A DNA stretch of 64,000 nucleotides from contig BROG01000049.1 in the NCBI GenBank assembly GCA_030159075.1, forward strand, positions 877,501 through 941,500. The letters run 5' to 3'. The stretch is from Atrina japonica. Its lineage: Eukaryota; Mollusca; Bivalvia; Pterioida; Pinnidae. Below, piece by piece: positions 12,046 through 27,736 of this stretch; the stretch's first letter is position 1; the number at the start of each line of letters is the position of its first letter. The position numbers and the translations under genes were made by a program. Below the pieces are notes generated by a model. That model had not been told where the DNA came from. It saw only the letters and a program-made list of their open reading frames with translations, and made no database searches.

Positions 12046-13440
12046 AATATTTTCATGCCATCACAATGAAACCGATGTCTTCAGTTGTTTTTTGTAATAC
12101 TATTGTAAAATTGTAAAAAAAAAAACAATTTCATGAAATTCGCCGAAAGAACTGAGATGAATTATGTAAGGGGAGGTAAATCATTGTTTCCCTTGTACTC
12201 TCAACTGTGTGATGCGAAGTCCATAAGGTCATTAAGGTTAACTTTGTCTGTATCATAGCGGTACCTTAAATTTATCAAAAACATGCACCAATCAGGCAAT
12301 GACCGCTGAATGTAGAGAAGAGATAACTAATTATCTAGAAAAAAAAGTTCAGGTTTTTATCTAATATACGTTTGATTTAGCTGAGGAAAATAATAAATAA
12401 ACACATAGATAAATATGTATATGAATAAGTGAGTGAATAAATAAAATATAAGTATAGATTGATAAATAGATAACCAGACCGGACAAATTGTTCAAGCACA
12501 GAGGGAAAATTCGTGATAATGCACATGCATGACTTTAACTGAGAGAGAATTTGCCATAAATAGCGGGAAAGAAAACAGGAATGAAAAAGACAGACATTTT
12601 CGATACATTCCCTGCCCCCAATGACATATAAACTCAACGGAAAGGGTGATAAATCAGGAAACAATGTGGTGCAAACGAAACCGACAATTAAATTAATAGT
12701 AATAGTTTTGAAGATATCGTTTCATGAATTGTAAAAAACTTTTGAGTTGTGAAATCTTAAAATAACAATATACATAATTTCTATTTTGACCTAATGCCGT
12801 GTATATTCTTCATCACGTGTATAAGATTTCCGTTTTGGTTGCCAAGGTCAACCATCTCCTTAATCAAATAACTACGGAATTTGGTAATCTTAAACAAAAT
12901 GAAGATGTCCTAAATCAATGTATGTAAGTTAATATCCATGAATTAAATTGAATACACCTCATATTGTAGGTTCTTTTTACCGATCCACAATTATGGGTTT
13001 AGTTGAGACGGGAAAATCTACAGCAGGTGTTTCGATTTATTTAAAAGAGGTGGATCATAGGTTTTCGGCGGGGAACATAGAAGTAGTAGTATCAATCACA
13101 TACTTGGGACATTTGTTTTATTCCGTATAAACATTTGCCATTAATTCCAATGAAGTCAAACAAAAAACTGAATCCTTGAAACTTTTGGGTTAGACCACAA
13201 TTTGCATAATTATACATGTATGCAAATATTGCGGACTTTCTCTATATTTTGACTAACTTTATGTTGCATGTGTTATATTTAGTAATTGTATATTTACAAC
13301 TTATTGGTTAATATGTTTGCTGTATACAAAATCTGTAATTGGTAAAATGTCATTCGAAGGTAATTTCCTGAAATAAAAATGGCTTGAATAAGATATCTCT
13401 AGGGCCAATTTGATGTGTAACTATTATCAGGGGCACCCAT
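12046..13440. other. Non-coding AT-rich sequence
   Basis: No gene recognised. A minus-strand ORF at 12377-12664 partly overlies imperfect AAATA/GATA-like repeats and has no family features. Confidence 0.5.
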
Positions 13441-13444
13441 ACTC

Positions 13445-13775
13445 TGTGTGTGTGTGTATGTCACCATGTGTGTGTATCTGTCAATGTGTGTGTGTGTGTC
13501 ACCATGTGTGTGTATCTGTCAATGTGTGTGTGTCACCATGTGTGTAGATCTGTCAATGTGTGTGTGTGTGTGTATGTCACCATGTGTGTGTATATGTCAA
13601 TGTGTGTGTGTGTGTGTCACCGTGTCTGTTTATTTATCACCGTGTGTGTATGTGTGACCGTGTGTATGTTTGTCACCGTGCCGTTTGTGTCTAGGTTTGT
13701 CACAGTGTGTATTTGTCAACGTGTGTGTGTGTGTGTCAGCATGTGTGTATGGGTTGTCACCACGTGTGTGCGCGC
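13445..13775 (+). repeat. GT-rich minisatellite (CACCATGTGTGTGT / CTGTCAATGTGTGT units)
   Basis: Alternating TGTCACCATGTGTGTG and ATCTGTCAATGTGTGTG modules with variable (GT)n spacers, diverging to CACCGTG toward the right. The Cys/Val-rich ORFs are repeat translations. Confidence 0.85.
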
Positions 13776-14002
13776 GTGATTAACGAAAGTGCTTTCATGT
13801 GATTTCTACAAAAAAGTACATCAATATTTATATCCCTATGCTCCTCTAAGCATTAAATCAATTACTTTCTGTTAACGATATCATATTATTGATCAAAGTA
13901 ATAGTAAACATATTTGTTTCAGTTTTGCTGTCATTTCTGTCATTTTTTATTATTTGATCTGACGTAATGGAACCGAACGTTTACAGTTTCTCAACAATCG
14001 CA

Positions 14003-14297
14003 ACTACTATATGTCCCCCACTTCACGGCACCCAGGGCACATGGGACCATTTAAACCATATAAACCAAGGGACCCGACATCCATTCAATGTCCGTCCACA
14101 CGCGCGTGCTATAGATAGATCTCCCCTCTTTCATCGGATGTAAATTTTAACTTTTTAGCGCTCCCTCCCGTTTTTGGGTCCATTTGTCCGTAGCGCGCGT
14201 GTGGAGGGACATTGAATGGATGTCGGGTCCCTTAGTTTATGTGGTTTAAATGGTCCCATGTGCCCTGAGTGCCGTGAAGTGAGGGACATATAGTAGT
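14003..14297. mobile_element. Long palindromic foldback/MITE (arms about 107 bp)
   Basis: The left arm (14003 to about 14111) begins ACTACTATATGTCCC and includes CACTTCACGGCAC, GGGCACATGGGACC and GGGACCCGACATCC. The right arm (about 14191-14297) is its reverse complement with only a handful of differences, ending GGGACATATAGTAGT. A loop of about 80 bp lies between them. There is no coding capacity. The high arm identity implies recent origin or conversion. The element type and target-site duplication are unresolved. Confidence 0.8.
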
Positions 14298-14313
14298 ACC
14301 GCATCATACTGCT

Positions 14314-14346
14314 GAGAGAGAGAGAGACACACAGAGAGATACAGAC

Positions 14347-14421
<75 letters not shown>
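14314..14421 (+). repeat. (GA)n microsatellite
   Basis: GA dinucleotides with a few CA substitutions, directly after the palindromic element. Confidence 0.9.
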
Positions 14422-14659
14422 TTTCCACAGTAATGTTGAGCGATTTCATATATATTATTTGTTTCCAAACTATGGTAGCAGCTTTATATGAGATATTTTT
14501 AGGTTTTAGAAAATTACACCAGATTTCTACAGAACTTAATATGAATACCCTTACGATACGATTTTAATTCATTTTACTGAACTAATTGTTTGGGGTGAAG
14601 AGGGGGTTCGATTACTTTTATATATAAAAGTGCCTTAGAATATAAAAATCGCATCCTCT

Positions 14660-14820
14660 ACGGTATTAATCTTCAGGATGTCCAGGAGATAACATACAGG
14701 TCAGTCGTATATTGGTCGAACACGGACCTATCGAAATCAAGAGGTTGGATCAGGGGTCATAGACTAAAGTAAGCATCCCCCGTTGACGGTCACACCCACC
14801 GCGAATCGGCAAACGATATA
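14660..14820 (+). mobile_element. Dispersed repeat family C, copy 1
   Basis: Contains TTAATCTTCAGGATGTCC and AGGAGATA, then AAGTAAGCATCCCCCG, TTGACGGTCACACCCACCG. The same landmarks occur at 15585-15720 and 55486-55672. Type unknown. Confidence 0.65.
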
Positions 14821-15584
14821 ATTACAAACTTTAAAAACCTCAGACCATCTGGCATTCCAACTGATGAGAATTTTTGCCTAAGAAACAGGCGCTCAACACA
14901 CTAATTAGCTACCGACAGCAGTCATTCAGAAGGGTGAAAAAATCAATCAGAAAATTATTAAATGATTCTAAGAGAACACAAACATAACGCATGCTTATTG
15001 TGAAATGTACATAAGGTACAGACGCTTTTCTGGGTCAATATCAATCGTTTCAAGACTTTCCTCGAATAAAATTTAAGGGTAGATAACTCGTGTTACGGTT
15101 TTTGGTACGGCTCTTTGAGATAAGAAATTTTATTTTAGAATTAATTCAAAAGCTTTTGAATCAAAAGAAGAAAAAGCTAACCATGGCTTTTAATTTGACA
15201 TGAAATCAGTGGCGGTTTCAAGGGGGCGTAAAGGTCGTATGCCCCCTCTTTGGGCGCCAGAGTATACTGATGTATGTACAGTAAGATCAACTCAAAAGCC
15301 AAAAATTTGACCAAAAAATTTTAAAAACGTATATATTTTTAATTGAAATGTTGAGAAATAAAAAAAATAAATTACCAAACTTTTCGCGCCTCGCTTCGCT
15401 GAGCGAATATCTTCTATGCTATTGTTTTCCACTTTCCTCTAATTTAAAATCATAAATAAACCCTGGCTTTGTCTATATATTTTAATTCTTATAGCTCTTT
15501 ACTACGCTTTCTTTTATTTCAGTTTCTGTCTAAAATGTTTGCCCTACATATCGGTAAATAAATTGTCCTTCACTTGCGCTTTCT
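14821..15584. other. Non-coding; short GC-rich repeat-like patches
   Basis: No gene recognised. TGGCGGTTTCAAGGGGGCG near 15210-15230 and GCGCCTCGCTTCGCTGAGCG near 15386-15405 resemble ends of dispersed invertebrate repeats, but no second copy is evident here. Confidence 0.4.
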
Positions 15585-15720
15585 CTGCATGTCAGAGACA
15601 ATATACGAATCTGGTGAAAACTGGACACACGCAGACCTCCAAAAATCCAGAGGTTGGACCAGTTGTCATGGAGAAGTAAGCATCCACTGTTGACCTGTCT
15701 CACCCACCGAGAGTCCGCAG
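15585..15720 (+). mobile_element. Dispersed repeat family C, copy 2
   Basis: AATCCAGAGGTTGGACCAG, AAGTAAGCATCCACTG and TTGACCTGTCTCACCCACCG align with 14740-14820. About 850 bp separates the two copies. Confidence 0.65.
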
Positions 15721-15957
15721 TCAAATTAAAATGAAATAAGTGAGGTTTGTAAAGAGATCTGTGTAAAAGTCTCTTTAAATGTAAGTCTTGCAGGTCTTTC
15801 CAAATCATACATATATGTCTTAACATCTAAACAAGTGTAAAAATATTTGCATTTCAAAACGATAAATCCATTCCATTACTGATGTAAAAGTTACAACATT
15901 TGTTCATCAGTAGCCTGAAACTAATATATACATATATAGAAGCAAATTGAAAGTGTG

Positions 15958-15977
15958 CCCCCCCCCCCCCCCCCCCC
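15958..15977 (+). repeat. Poly-C tract (20 C)
   Basis: Twenty uninterrupted C residues followed by GGTTCCGACGCC. Such runs are unusual in this AT-rich DNA and often sit at ends of mobile repeats. Confidence 0.9.
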
Positions 15978-16208
15978 GGTTCCGACGCCTATGTATATAA
16001 ATATTTAATGGTGAAAATAACATTGGTACACTTGTCTTCCTTATCATAAGGCCATTGCAAACAGTTAGTATAATTTGATTATTTGAAAGGGGAGACAATG
16101 CATTTAATAGAGGTAGAAGAGTTAAGGTTCTTAGATTTATAGCAGTGATGTAACATCTAGTTTTGGAATTATAACTTTAGTTGGTTTTGTAAATGATAAT
16201 TTTGAAGA

Positions 16209-16565
16209 TTAAAGTGACATTAGCTGTGTTTACCAAAATAAATTATTTTGATTTTTTTTTTCTACTTTTACTACCTGTATTTGATGCTTAATAACAAATA
16301 AGAGCTATACACAGGCATAAAAAATGTTAAATTCATAGTATATTTTGTGAAAATAAGGCCAGGTCCGGTGTGATATTCATAAACAAATAGTAAGATTGAG
16401 TTAATCAGTTGCAATTGAAAAAATGCCAAACCTGGGTTTCTCAAGCAATTTTCACAAAATATATAGGAATGTAAGAATGTTTATGTCTGTGTATACTTCG
16501 TATCAATCTAAGCTATAAAAAGGACGAACAAATTTTGAAAAAATACCACAGCTAATGCCGCTTAA
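16209..16565. mobile_element. Palindromic MITE with TTAA ends (piggyBac-type target), copy 1
   Basis: The left end is TTAAAGTGACATTAGCTGTG. The right end is ACCACAGCTAATGCCGCTTAA, its reverse complement with few changes. Internal arms also pair: ACACAGGCATAAA / TTTATGTCTGTGT and ATATTTTGTGAAAA / TTTTCACAAAATAT. Flanking TTAA at both ends (16209-16212, 16562-16565) is the piggyBac-type target signature. There is no transposase ORF. Confidence 0.7.
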
Positions 16566-16849
16566 AGGTCAGTTTAAGCCAGGCCAGAGTAATAGAATGG
16601 TTTCTGAGACAGAAATCTAAGTACATCCTAATTGTATAATAGTAATGCAAACCAAGATGACTGATGTGTCTTTAACTGTTATATTGACAATAGTCAGAAT
16701 ATTGTTGTGTTTTGTGAATGTAAATTAGATGACAGTGTGGGATGATATGAAATAATAAGTTAAGTAGCGTCATTAGTAAGAAAGTTTATAACATGTAAGT
16801 AAACCAAAAACCAAAAACAAAAACAATAACAAACAAAAAATGATAACAA

Positions 16850-16998
16850 ATGTTTTTGAATCATTTTAGCAAACAAGATACAAATTCATCTTTGTATCTG
16901 ACTAAATTAAACTGACTGAAATGTATTTGTGGAATTATGTTCATGCATATTTCTAATGTAGTTACTCTTCAGAACCTCCCGAATTTCTGAAACATACA
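16850..16998 (+). mobile_element. Dispersed repeat family D, copy 1
   Basis: CAAACAAGATACAAA, AAATTAAAC, ATGTTCATGCATATTTC and AATTTCTGAAA occur in the same order and spacing at 33570-33718. No coding capacity. Confidence 0.6.
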
Positions 16999-17089
16999 AA
17001 AGAGATGCGATGCTGCAAATAGACTAATATTTGATTTTGATATTTAAGTTGAATATTTCATTATTTTGGGGCAATGGCCGTATATCCCC

Positions 17090-17287
17090 GAGGACCCGGA
17101 AATTTGTGATAAACATTTGATGCTTCATGTCACATTTAGTCTTGGATACTATGTATCCGGGGAGAGACCAATGGCCTGCAGTCCGAACATGTACTCTCTG
17201 ACAAAATCAGCTTAGGTTATGAGATTCGAACCTGCTATGGCTAGAGGTGAATGACCTCATGTTTCAAGGCCGATGTCCCCCAAAAGA
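17090..17287 (-). mobile_element. SINE family A, diverged copy
   Basis: GTATCCGGGGAGAGACC, AAAATCAGCTTAGGTTATG, GATTCGAACCTGC and GGCTAGAGGTGA are the family A middle and box B complement. The head and tail are eroded. Confidence 0.6.
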
Positions 17288-18735
17288 AACAATAAATTAA
17301 ATTCTGTGTCTATATGCCGTCCAATTTAATCCAAATTTGATATATGGCTTAACATGTACATAATTACTTGCAATGTTCTTCCGTTGTTTTGCAAACAATT
17401 TCGACCGAAGCAAGCATGCTAATTATGTAGGTTAAGTTGCCGTGATGTACTTTTGGGTAAAGAGAATCAGGGGGATGAAGTTAACAACAGCAAATTATCA
17501 TACGAAAACAGCACATTCAGGGCTCGTTTGTAACACAACTTAAGATTGTACTTAAAACGCGTTTACTCTCAGCACGCAACAAAGAATATCAATCGGTTCT
17601 GTAGTATTTTCACAAAAATTATGAACATTTTGTTTAAATATTGGGATTGTTTTGCAGGATACTGCTATGGTAGATATATATCAACACAATTTATTTTATA
17701 GTCTTCTTCACAAGGATCCCCGTCATATGAGTAATTAAGCGGCCATAAAAATGACGTATGGCTTCTGGATGTACCGTCGTATTAAGGGGGAAAAAGCTTC
17801 GAGTGTACTTCTGCATTTTGGCAGCAACTATTCCAGATTTCACTTAACAGATGATAAAGTAGTTGTTTGTCGATTTATCTGATCCCGTTGGTTTAGGTAA
17901 GTGATACCCCATAAAACATTTTTATGTCCATGAAATGCTGACCAGGGTAAATACTAAATGTAGGAGTATTTGACCGTGTTTTGAGGCTGCCGGATCGAAG
18001 TACGGTTAAACTATACATAACTGATAGCTATTATAGCCAGCCTTTTTTGGCCCCCTTTTGAATGGTTGATGTGATTTAATGAATTGTTAAAATAATGTTT
18101 TAGCTAAAAATACGCATTCACTTGTAATAACACTGTCAATAATCTAAGACGGGATCAACACACGGTATCTTATTACAATCATATACATCTTTAATGCTGG
18201 AATTTTTTCTGTTTTCTTCAAACAATTTCTCCCCCATAAAGCATATAAACGTGAATTTTATAACGCCAATTAGAATGTGTGCATAATGTAAACATGTTAA
18301 TTCGACATATCGGCAATCGAATAAAGAGACGTTGACTTAGTGTTTGTCATGCATAAATTATATTTCTCGGTGAGCAGATTTATGGATGTAAATGGTAGCA
18401 CGTGTACTTTTAAAACATGTTTTTTTTTTCGTCAATGTTGAAAGAATTTTATTTTACGACATTTTTACAAATTTTGGAAAAAATGGTCTTTGAAGAGTAT
18501 CGACGTAATATTAACTTAACTCAATTCAGTGATCCGAGTTATTTACTTATTTTAACATTGATGTACGCCACGTCGTGTTAATTTATACAAAACAATCACT
18601 TTACTTTTTTAACAAACGAATTATCTAAAATGTGTATTTGTCTTGCCTGAAGATACTTAACAAACATTGCATTTTAACCTTGTCTTTTGAAGGATTTTGA
18701 AACAGGGATATGTTTTGGTTTTTACGGGTTAGCCA
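17288..18735. other. Non-coding AT-rich sequence
   Basis: No gene, repeat family or striking motif recognised. Confidence 0.5.
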
Positions 18736-18737
18736 TT

Positions 18738-18823
18738 GGAATAAATAAATAAATAAATAAATAAGTAAATAAATAAATAAAAAATAATAATAATAATAAA
18801 TAAATAAATAAATAAATAAACGA
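18738..18823 (+). repeat. (AAAT)n / (AAT)n repeat
   Basis: Tetranucleotide AAAT units with an internal AAT block. Confidence 0.9.
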
Positions 18824-19051
18824 ATAATCATTGTTCAACGATGTATGAATTTGATTAATTCTATATGCACATATTATTCAAAGCCACTTCACAAATAATA
18901 TTCGGTGCCCATTTACCACTGGACCTGAACGAATACAAAAACAGATAAATAAAAGTCTGTGACAGATATGTAATTGCACAAGACTTCAAAGCAGATAAGG
19001 ATATTCAGGCACTATACAGTTAATCGATATCGAGAATACATAAGATATACA

Positions 19052-19054
<3 letters not shown>

Positions 19055-19140
<86 letters not shown>

Positions 19141-19168
19141 AGGCAAAGGAGATCAGGGAGACAGAGGG

Positions 19169-19203
<35 letters not shown>

Positions 19204-19320
19204 TCGGAGAGAGATGTCAGGCAAAGGAGAGAGAACGAGAGAGAGAGAGAGATGTCAGGCAAAGAAAATCAGAGAGAGAGAGAGAGAGATCAGGCAAAGG
19301 AGATCAGGGAGAGAGAGGGG

Positions 19321-19352
<32 letters not shown>
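19055..19352 (+). repeat. Composite (GA)n minisatellite with ATCAGGCAAAGGAGA modules
   Basis: Long (GA)n runs are broken at least four times by GATCAGGCAAAGGAGATC or GATGTCAGGCAAAG modules. The Arg/Glu-rich ORF at 18974-19444 is a translation of this repeat. Confidence 0.9.
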
Positions 19353-19355
<3 letters not shown>

Positions 19356-19611
19356 CCATGCCAATGCAAAAATGGCTTGTATCCCCCCCACAAAAAAAAG
19401 AAAACATGCAAAGATTCCCATATGACATTTCAAATAAAGTATAAATATATACAGACAAGTGTTTCTGTTTTAGTTCAATTTTTCGGATTCCTGGACTCAA
19501 AATTTAGAAGGAAGGAAACTTCCTTGAGTTATCACGGACACTAATTGTTACTGGAGTTACACATTTAAGACTTCCTTTTTCCATGAGTATTACGAATTAT
19601 CCTTTTACCCA

Positions 19612-19692
19612 CATCTTCCCAAGTTAAGGTTTTCTGATCTATGTCGCATGTGAGTAACAGATTGGATCGGAAAACCTTAACTTGGTGAGATG
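19612..19692. mobile_element. Short MITE, CATCTTCCCAAGTTAA family
   Basis: CATCTTCCCAAGTTAAGG and TTTTCTGATC at the left are mirrored at the right by GGATCGGAAAACC and TTAACTTGGTGAGATG. Only about 20 bp separate the arms, so the 81 bp element is nearly pure termini. Flanks CCTTTTACCC and CTTTTCCCG look like an imperfect target duplication. It is related to 908-1291. Confidence 0.65.
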
Positions 19693-19879
19693 CTTTTCCC
19701 GTAAAATGATATACATGTACATGTAATTTTGTGGGAAGTGAAACTGATTATGTAAGTTACCAAAATAAAAGGTCTATGATACTGATTATAAATGAATCAT
19801 ATGGATATATTTGTAATCGGGCTACAGATGTGAGTCATACAGTCGGTGGAAATTGAGATGGTATAGAGTGATAGCTAGA

Positions 19880-20097
19880 CCTACTCCCTCGAATCTAAGG
19901 TGATTTGTAAATAAAAAAAAGAAATAAAAAATAGAAAAATAACAAGTTTGCCAGTTTACTCGCCGAAGTGTCCAGATCCCTTCCCGGATACATTGTATCC
20001 GGGTTCTTACCTCCGCCCGCTGTTAAACTTGACCGCTACCATATGACGGAAAAATTGCTGACTGTGATGAAAACATCATTTAAACTAACAAACAAAC
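19880..20097 (+). mobile_element. SINE family A, tail-preserved copy
   Basis: AGTTTGCCAGTTTACTCG, TTCCCGGATACATTGTATCC and AAAATTGCTGACTGTGATG match the 3' half of family A. The head (near 19880-19915) is poorly preserved. Its A/C-rich tail (AACTAACAAACAAAC) abuts the family B SINE. Confidence 0.6.
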
Positions 20098-20350
20098 GAG
20101 CCGACCTGGCTCAGTCGGTAGCGCGCTCGACTCTGGATCGTTAGGTCGTGAGTTCGAGTCCCGCCGGCGACAGGTTGGTTTCCTGTCGGATGAGACAGTA
20201 AAAACTGGAGGTCCCCTGTCACAGTAGGTGTCGGCACGTTAAAGAACCCTCACTGCTCAATGGCCGCAAGTGCCGAGCATAGGCCAAAATTTGAAGCCCG
20301 TCACCGGCATTTGGTGACGTCTCCATATGAGGACGTTAAACAACAAACAC
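20098..20350 (+). mobile_element. SINE family B, second copy
   Basis: Box A TGGCTCAGTCGGTAGCGCG and box B GGTCGTGAGTTCGAGTCCC are better conserved than in the 8991 copy. The body repeats GTCGGCACGTTAAAGAACCC, CACTGCTCAATGGCCG and GACGTCTCCATATGAGGACG, and it ends GTTAAACAACAAACAC. It is not a functional tRNA gene, since no acceptor stem pairs with the head. Confidence 0.85.
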
Positions 20351-21177
20351 ACTACCCTACCTGCCATCACAAAGGAAGGCACTTTTATGGTGACCCTAAT
20401 AATTCAGTCAATATATACCGTTAACTACGGTCACTGCTTTACCCTCATATGACGGAGAGAATCGGAAACGGAGCGAGCTTGAATTTTACCAGTTACTTTT
20501 ATGGTTGAAATTCAACACGGAAAACAAACAAACAAATGTTGAACTCTGTTTACCATATGAAATTAAATTATCATTTGGTTTGTTTGACTAGTATCTTATC
20601 CTCCCCAAACAAATGGTACAAAGACATCATTGTGGGTTAAGTATCAGATATCTATATAAACTTGGACTCTTTCAAATACAATGAGGTTATTTTTTAACCT
20701 GCCACATTTGTGGTGCTCTTTTGGTTTTTAGTGCCAATGAATACAAATGTGATAATTTTGCATTACAATACTGAATAGTACATCTATTCTTTCTATTCTT
20801 ATCTGTCAGGCTAAATATTTGCATTTTACAATCTCCCAAGAAACGAAAACTTACAATGCCTAAATTTGTCTGACTCTTGATTTTCGAATGCGAAAAAATG
20901 CTCCGCCTATGAGTATTTCATACTGTGGAACCTCTTACTGGACTTCTTGTTTATAATTCAATGCTATGTTTCTAGATGTGGTAATTGTTTATTTTGTAGT
21001 ATATCAACACACATGATTTTCTACTTCTAAAATGTGTTTATCACATTATACTATTTATGATGATTTATCAATACCACCACTGAATTTCAGAAAATAAAAT
21101 CCAATAATATTTATATTTTGCATATAATATAATATTCATATTGCTATACTCATTTCATATTCATTATAGCAAAATAA
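20351..21177. other. Non-coding AT-rich sequence
   Basis: No gene or repeat family recognised. Confidence 0.5.
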
Positions 21178-21380
<203 letters not shown>

Positions 21381-21836
21381 CTAAGTAATTGTATTGTATT
21401 ACAGAATACACATCAACCTCTAGATTTATGATAAAATATATGGTTTTGAATATCAAAACTATTCCATAGCATCAACAGGGATGAAAATTAAACTATGTTA
21501 TCATGGAGCTATCTAGGCTGTATTTCAGGATTTTGTTTGGAGCCCAGTTGCATGTCTGGAAGCCCAGAAACTTGCTTTTCCTATTAAAAAAAACTGACCA
21601 CAAAGACATATTTCATTCACTAGCTACATATACTCAGTTTACAAGAATATCAGTTGAAATTTGTGGAAGTACAAGATAATCATATACCCCCAAAATTCCA
21701 GTACCCACCTGGGCATAACACTGTGAAATCTACTAGCCCAGCTCAGTTTTTACTTGCCATGGGCTACTGTGCCCCTGCTAATTTCTACCCCTGATTTCAA
21801 GGATATATGAAATAATATATACAGAATACATTTACA

Positions 21837-22130
21837 GATGCCTTCACAATGAAAATGCATTCATTTACACATGAAATGTTCATTTAGTTATCTTGAGAAA
21901 TTGAAAATCAAACTGTATAATTTGTCATCTTTGTTTAGACAAAATCAATATCTAGAGTTATAGTAGAACGTAAATTTTGAATAGCATATCCATTGATATC
22001 ATAAAAGAATTGTATGAAGTAAAAGATATACTATATAGATGTATACACAATGAAAATACATTCATAATACTAGTTTTCATTTAGTTATTTACCTGAAACT
22101 GACTTGAAATCAAACAATGGACGATTTGTT
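21837..22130 (+). repeat. Diverged tandem duplication, period about 200 bp
   Basis: 21837-21928 and 22038-22130 share CACAATGAAAATRCATTCAT, TTCATTTAGTTAT, GAAATCAAAC-like and GATTTGT/AATTTGT blocks in the same order. Function unknown. Confidence 0.55.
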
Positions 22131-25342
<3,212 letters not shown>

Positions 25343-27736
25343 AAAATAATAATAATAATTAATTTGATAAATTTATTACAAATTATAGTATCATTTGCTA
25401 ACTTTAAATCAAACATGTGCTTACTTTCTATTCAATTTCATATTGTTACCTTAGCAAATTTAGCAAAATAAATGAGGAAAAGACAGTAATAAACTGAATA
25501 TCCAGCATGTATTTTTGTTATATCTGTTTTTATGGTAAAATAAATCAACACACAAAATCTTGAAATAAAATGTACTACAGGTATGATAAAGGAGTTTATA
25601 AATAACAATATATCAATGATATTTTCGAAAGAATATTGTAATACATTGTACATTGTACAGTACACATTTTCTCTACAATTACTGCATGTTATATCACCGT
25701 ATTTACAGACATATTATTATTTTTTTTAATTCATAGATTATTTGGTGTAAATTTCAATATTGTCAAGTTATTCAACACAGTATTTAGACAGGTCTCAATA
25801 TTCAAGATTTAATAAGAATGTTGTTAGCAGATCATTGATTTGTTTGTTTGTTTTCGGTTCATGCATTATATAGCTGGTTTTAATGTCTCATTTGTAATTC
25901 AATGTAATTAAATGACAGGGGGGACATATTTGCATTATGACTTAGTTAAAATATATATTTTTAGTACATTTTATGTATTTGGATAAATAACCTGTGCATT
26001 TGCCCCCCACCCCCCTCCCCCCTAAAAAAATGTTGGTTTTGATTTCAATAAATAAAGCAATAAGTAGTACATGTATCAATGAAAATGAAAATAAATATTT
26101 TTTTTTCTATCAGTTAACAATTTTAAAATCTGATTAGAAGTTTTTGGTGTCCCTAGAAAACACATACAATATCAGAGCCGTAACTAGGGCCCCAAAACAG
26201 ATTAGACAGGGATTTGGGGACCGCCGACTGAGGCCCCCTAAGTTGGAGCCAAAGCTCGCTGAGGAGACAATTGAACATTTGCCCCGAATATCTACTGACA
26301 CGTGGTATTTGTGATTGTTATTTTTCTGTTTTTATGTTTGTACTTTGTTAGAAACTTTATCCCATTTTATATGCTACTGTAAAATCCGTAATTATTATAT
26401 CAATATACATAATATTTCCAAAAATAATCAAGCAGATAAAAAAAAAATAATATATACATTAATCAATAGAAAAATAAAAATAAATAAAATGTACAATATT
26501 ACGCAATTCGTTTTCGATTAACCTAACATTTAAGAAATGCAAATGGGCTATTCATAAATTCCATACATAAATTTATAGTAGATATGTATTTAGATAAATT
26601 GGAAAAACATTTACAAAATCGTGAAGCAATTCACTCGGGAGTTTCGTATTTCTGTTAGCTTTGTAGAGTCGATGGCTACATTCTTTCAAACTGCGTGTTC
26701 GTTGTTATTTTTACACGCAATCTTGCTCTCAACATTAAAATTTTACGTTCTCACACACGCAACTAAAATTTGGTTTCCCTTTTTTCTGTTTCCAGCAATG
26801 TTTTACAAGACGTACCAACAGCTTAACAATACTAAACATATCCGTAATCTTTACAATGACTGGGTTTTGCCTTATAATGTTGACATGATTCAATATTGTT
26901 TATTTTTTTAAAGAGTGTTATTATCATCTGGAATCTGCAGTACTAATTATCTTGATTTAAATCTATATATTTTTTCGAATATTATCATTATAATCGCCAC
27001 ACATATTTGTATGATAGGAATAGCATACATAAAAAATAATCAAATGTCTATGCCCTAAATTTTATTATTTTTTTTCTTGATGTACACAAAATAATGCTTG
27101 TAAACAATCCATTTCAATAGCATGACTTACAAAATTACAGTATTATTAATTTCCGTATTTTCCCCCGCTTTACATTATTCAAAAATACATTTTTATTTCA
27201 TTCAGAAATACCCACACAAATGTAATAAATAAATTAATAATTTGAATATAATTCGAAGTCATAAATAACTTCACTATTATAAATATATCACAATTATTCA
27301 ATGTCACTAACCTGTACGTTATGTTTATTTTTTTCTTGTTTATAAAATTTACATATATAATTTTTCAGGATACTAAAAGCATGTAAATATGCATATCTTG
27401 CAATACCAAAATTTATATATTTTTTTCTAGAATGTAGATCTTTTTGTTTTTATTTACACATGTAAATGTTTACATTTTTGCTGATTGTAAATTTCTCTGT
27501 ATTTGTGTATTAGCTGTTACTACCTCATATATCAAGATATGGACATCTTTTTCTACACACACACATCAGCTGCGAGGATTTTATAGGTGACATTAACGGG
27601 TTTAATGTCGTTTGAGAGGTGTACGTTCAGTGATAATATTGACATTAATGATATGTGGTTTTTTGGGTGTAAAACGTCAGTTTTTATGCGATATACTTTT
27701 TTTCTAATTAATTTTCGAGAATTGTGGCCGTCGTCC
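25343..27736. other. AT-rich presumed intron of the Hox gene
   Basis: No homeobox exon is seen on the minus strand here or anywhere to the left. A C-rich pyrimidine run lies at about 26000-26022. A repeat-like patch (GAGCCGTAACTAGGGCCCC) lies at 26176-26195. The 96-codon ORF at 26621-26911 has no family features. Confidence 0.5.

Noticed and set aside
18974..19444. 156-codon Arg/Glu-rich ORF
   Set aside because: It is the translation of a (GA)n minisatellite.
20098..20170. Possible functional tRNA gene
   Set aside because: Boxes A and B are present, but the 3' side does not complete an acceptor stem and the sequence continues into a SINE body.
26621..26911. 96-codon ORF about 1 kb left of the Hox exon
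   Set aside because: It is on the opposite strand, Phe/Leu-rich from T-rich DNA, and has no motif; it is most likely a chance ORF.
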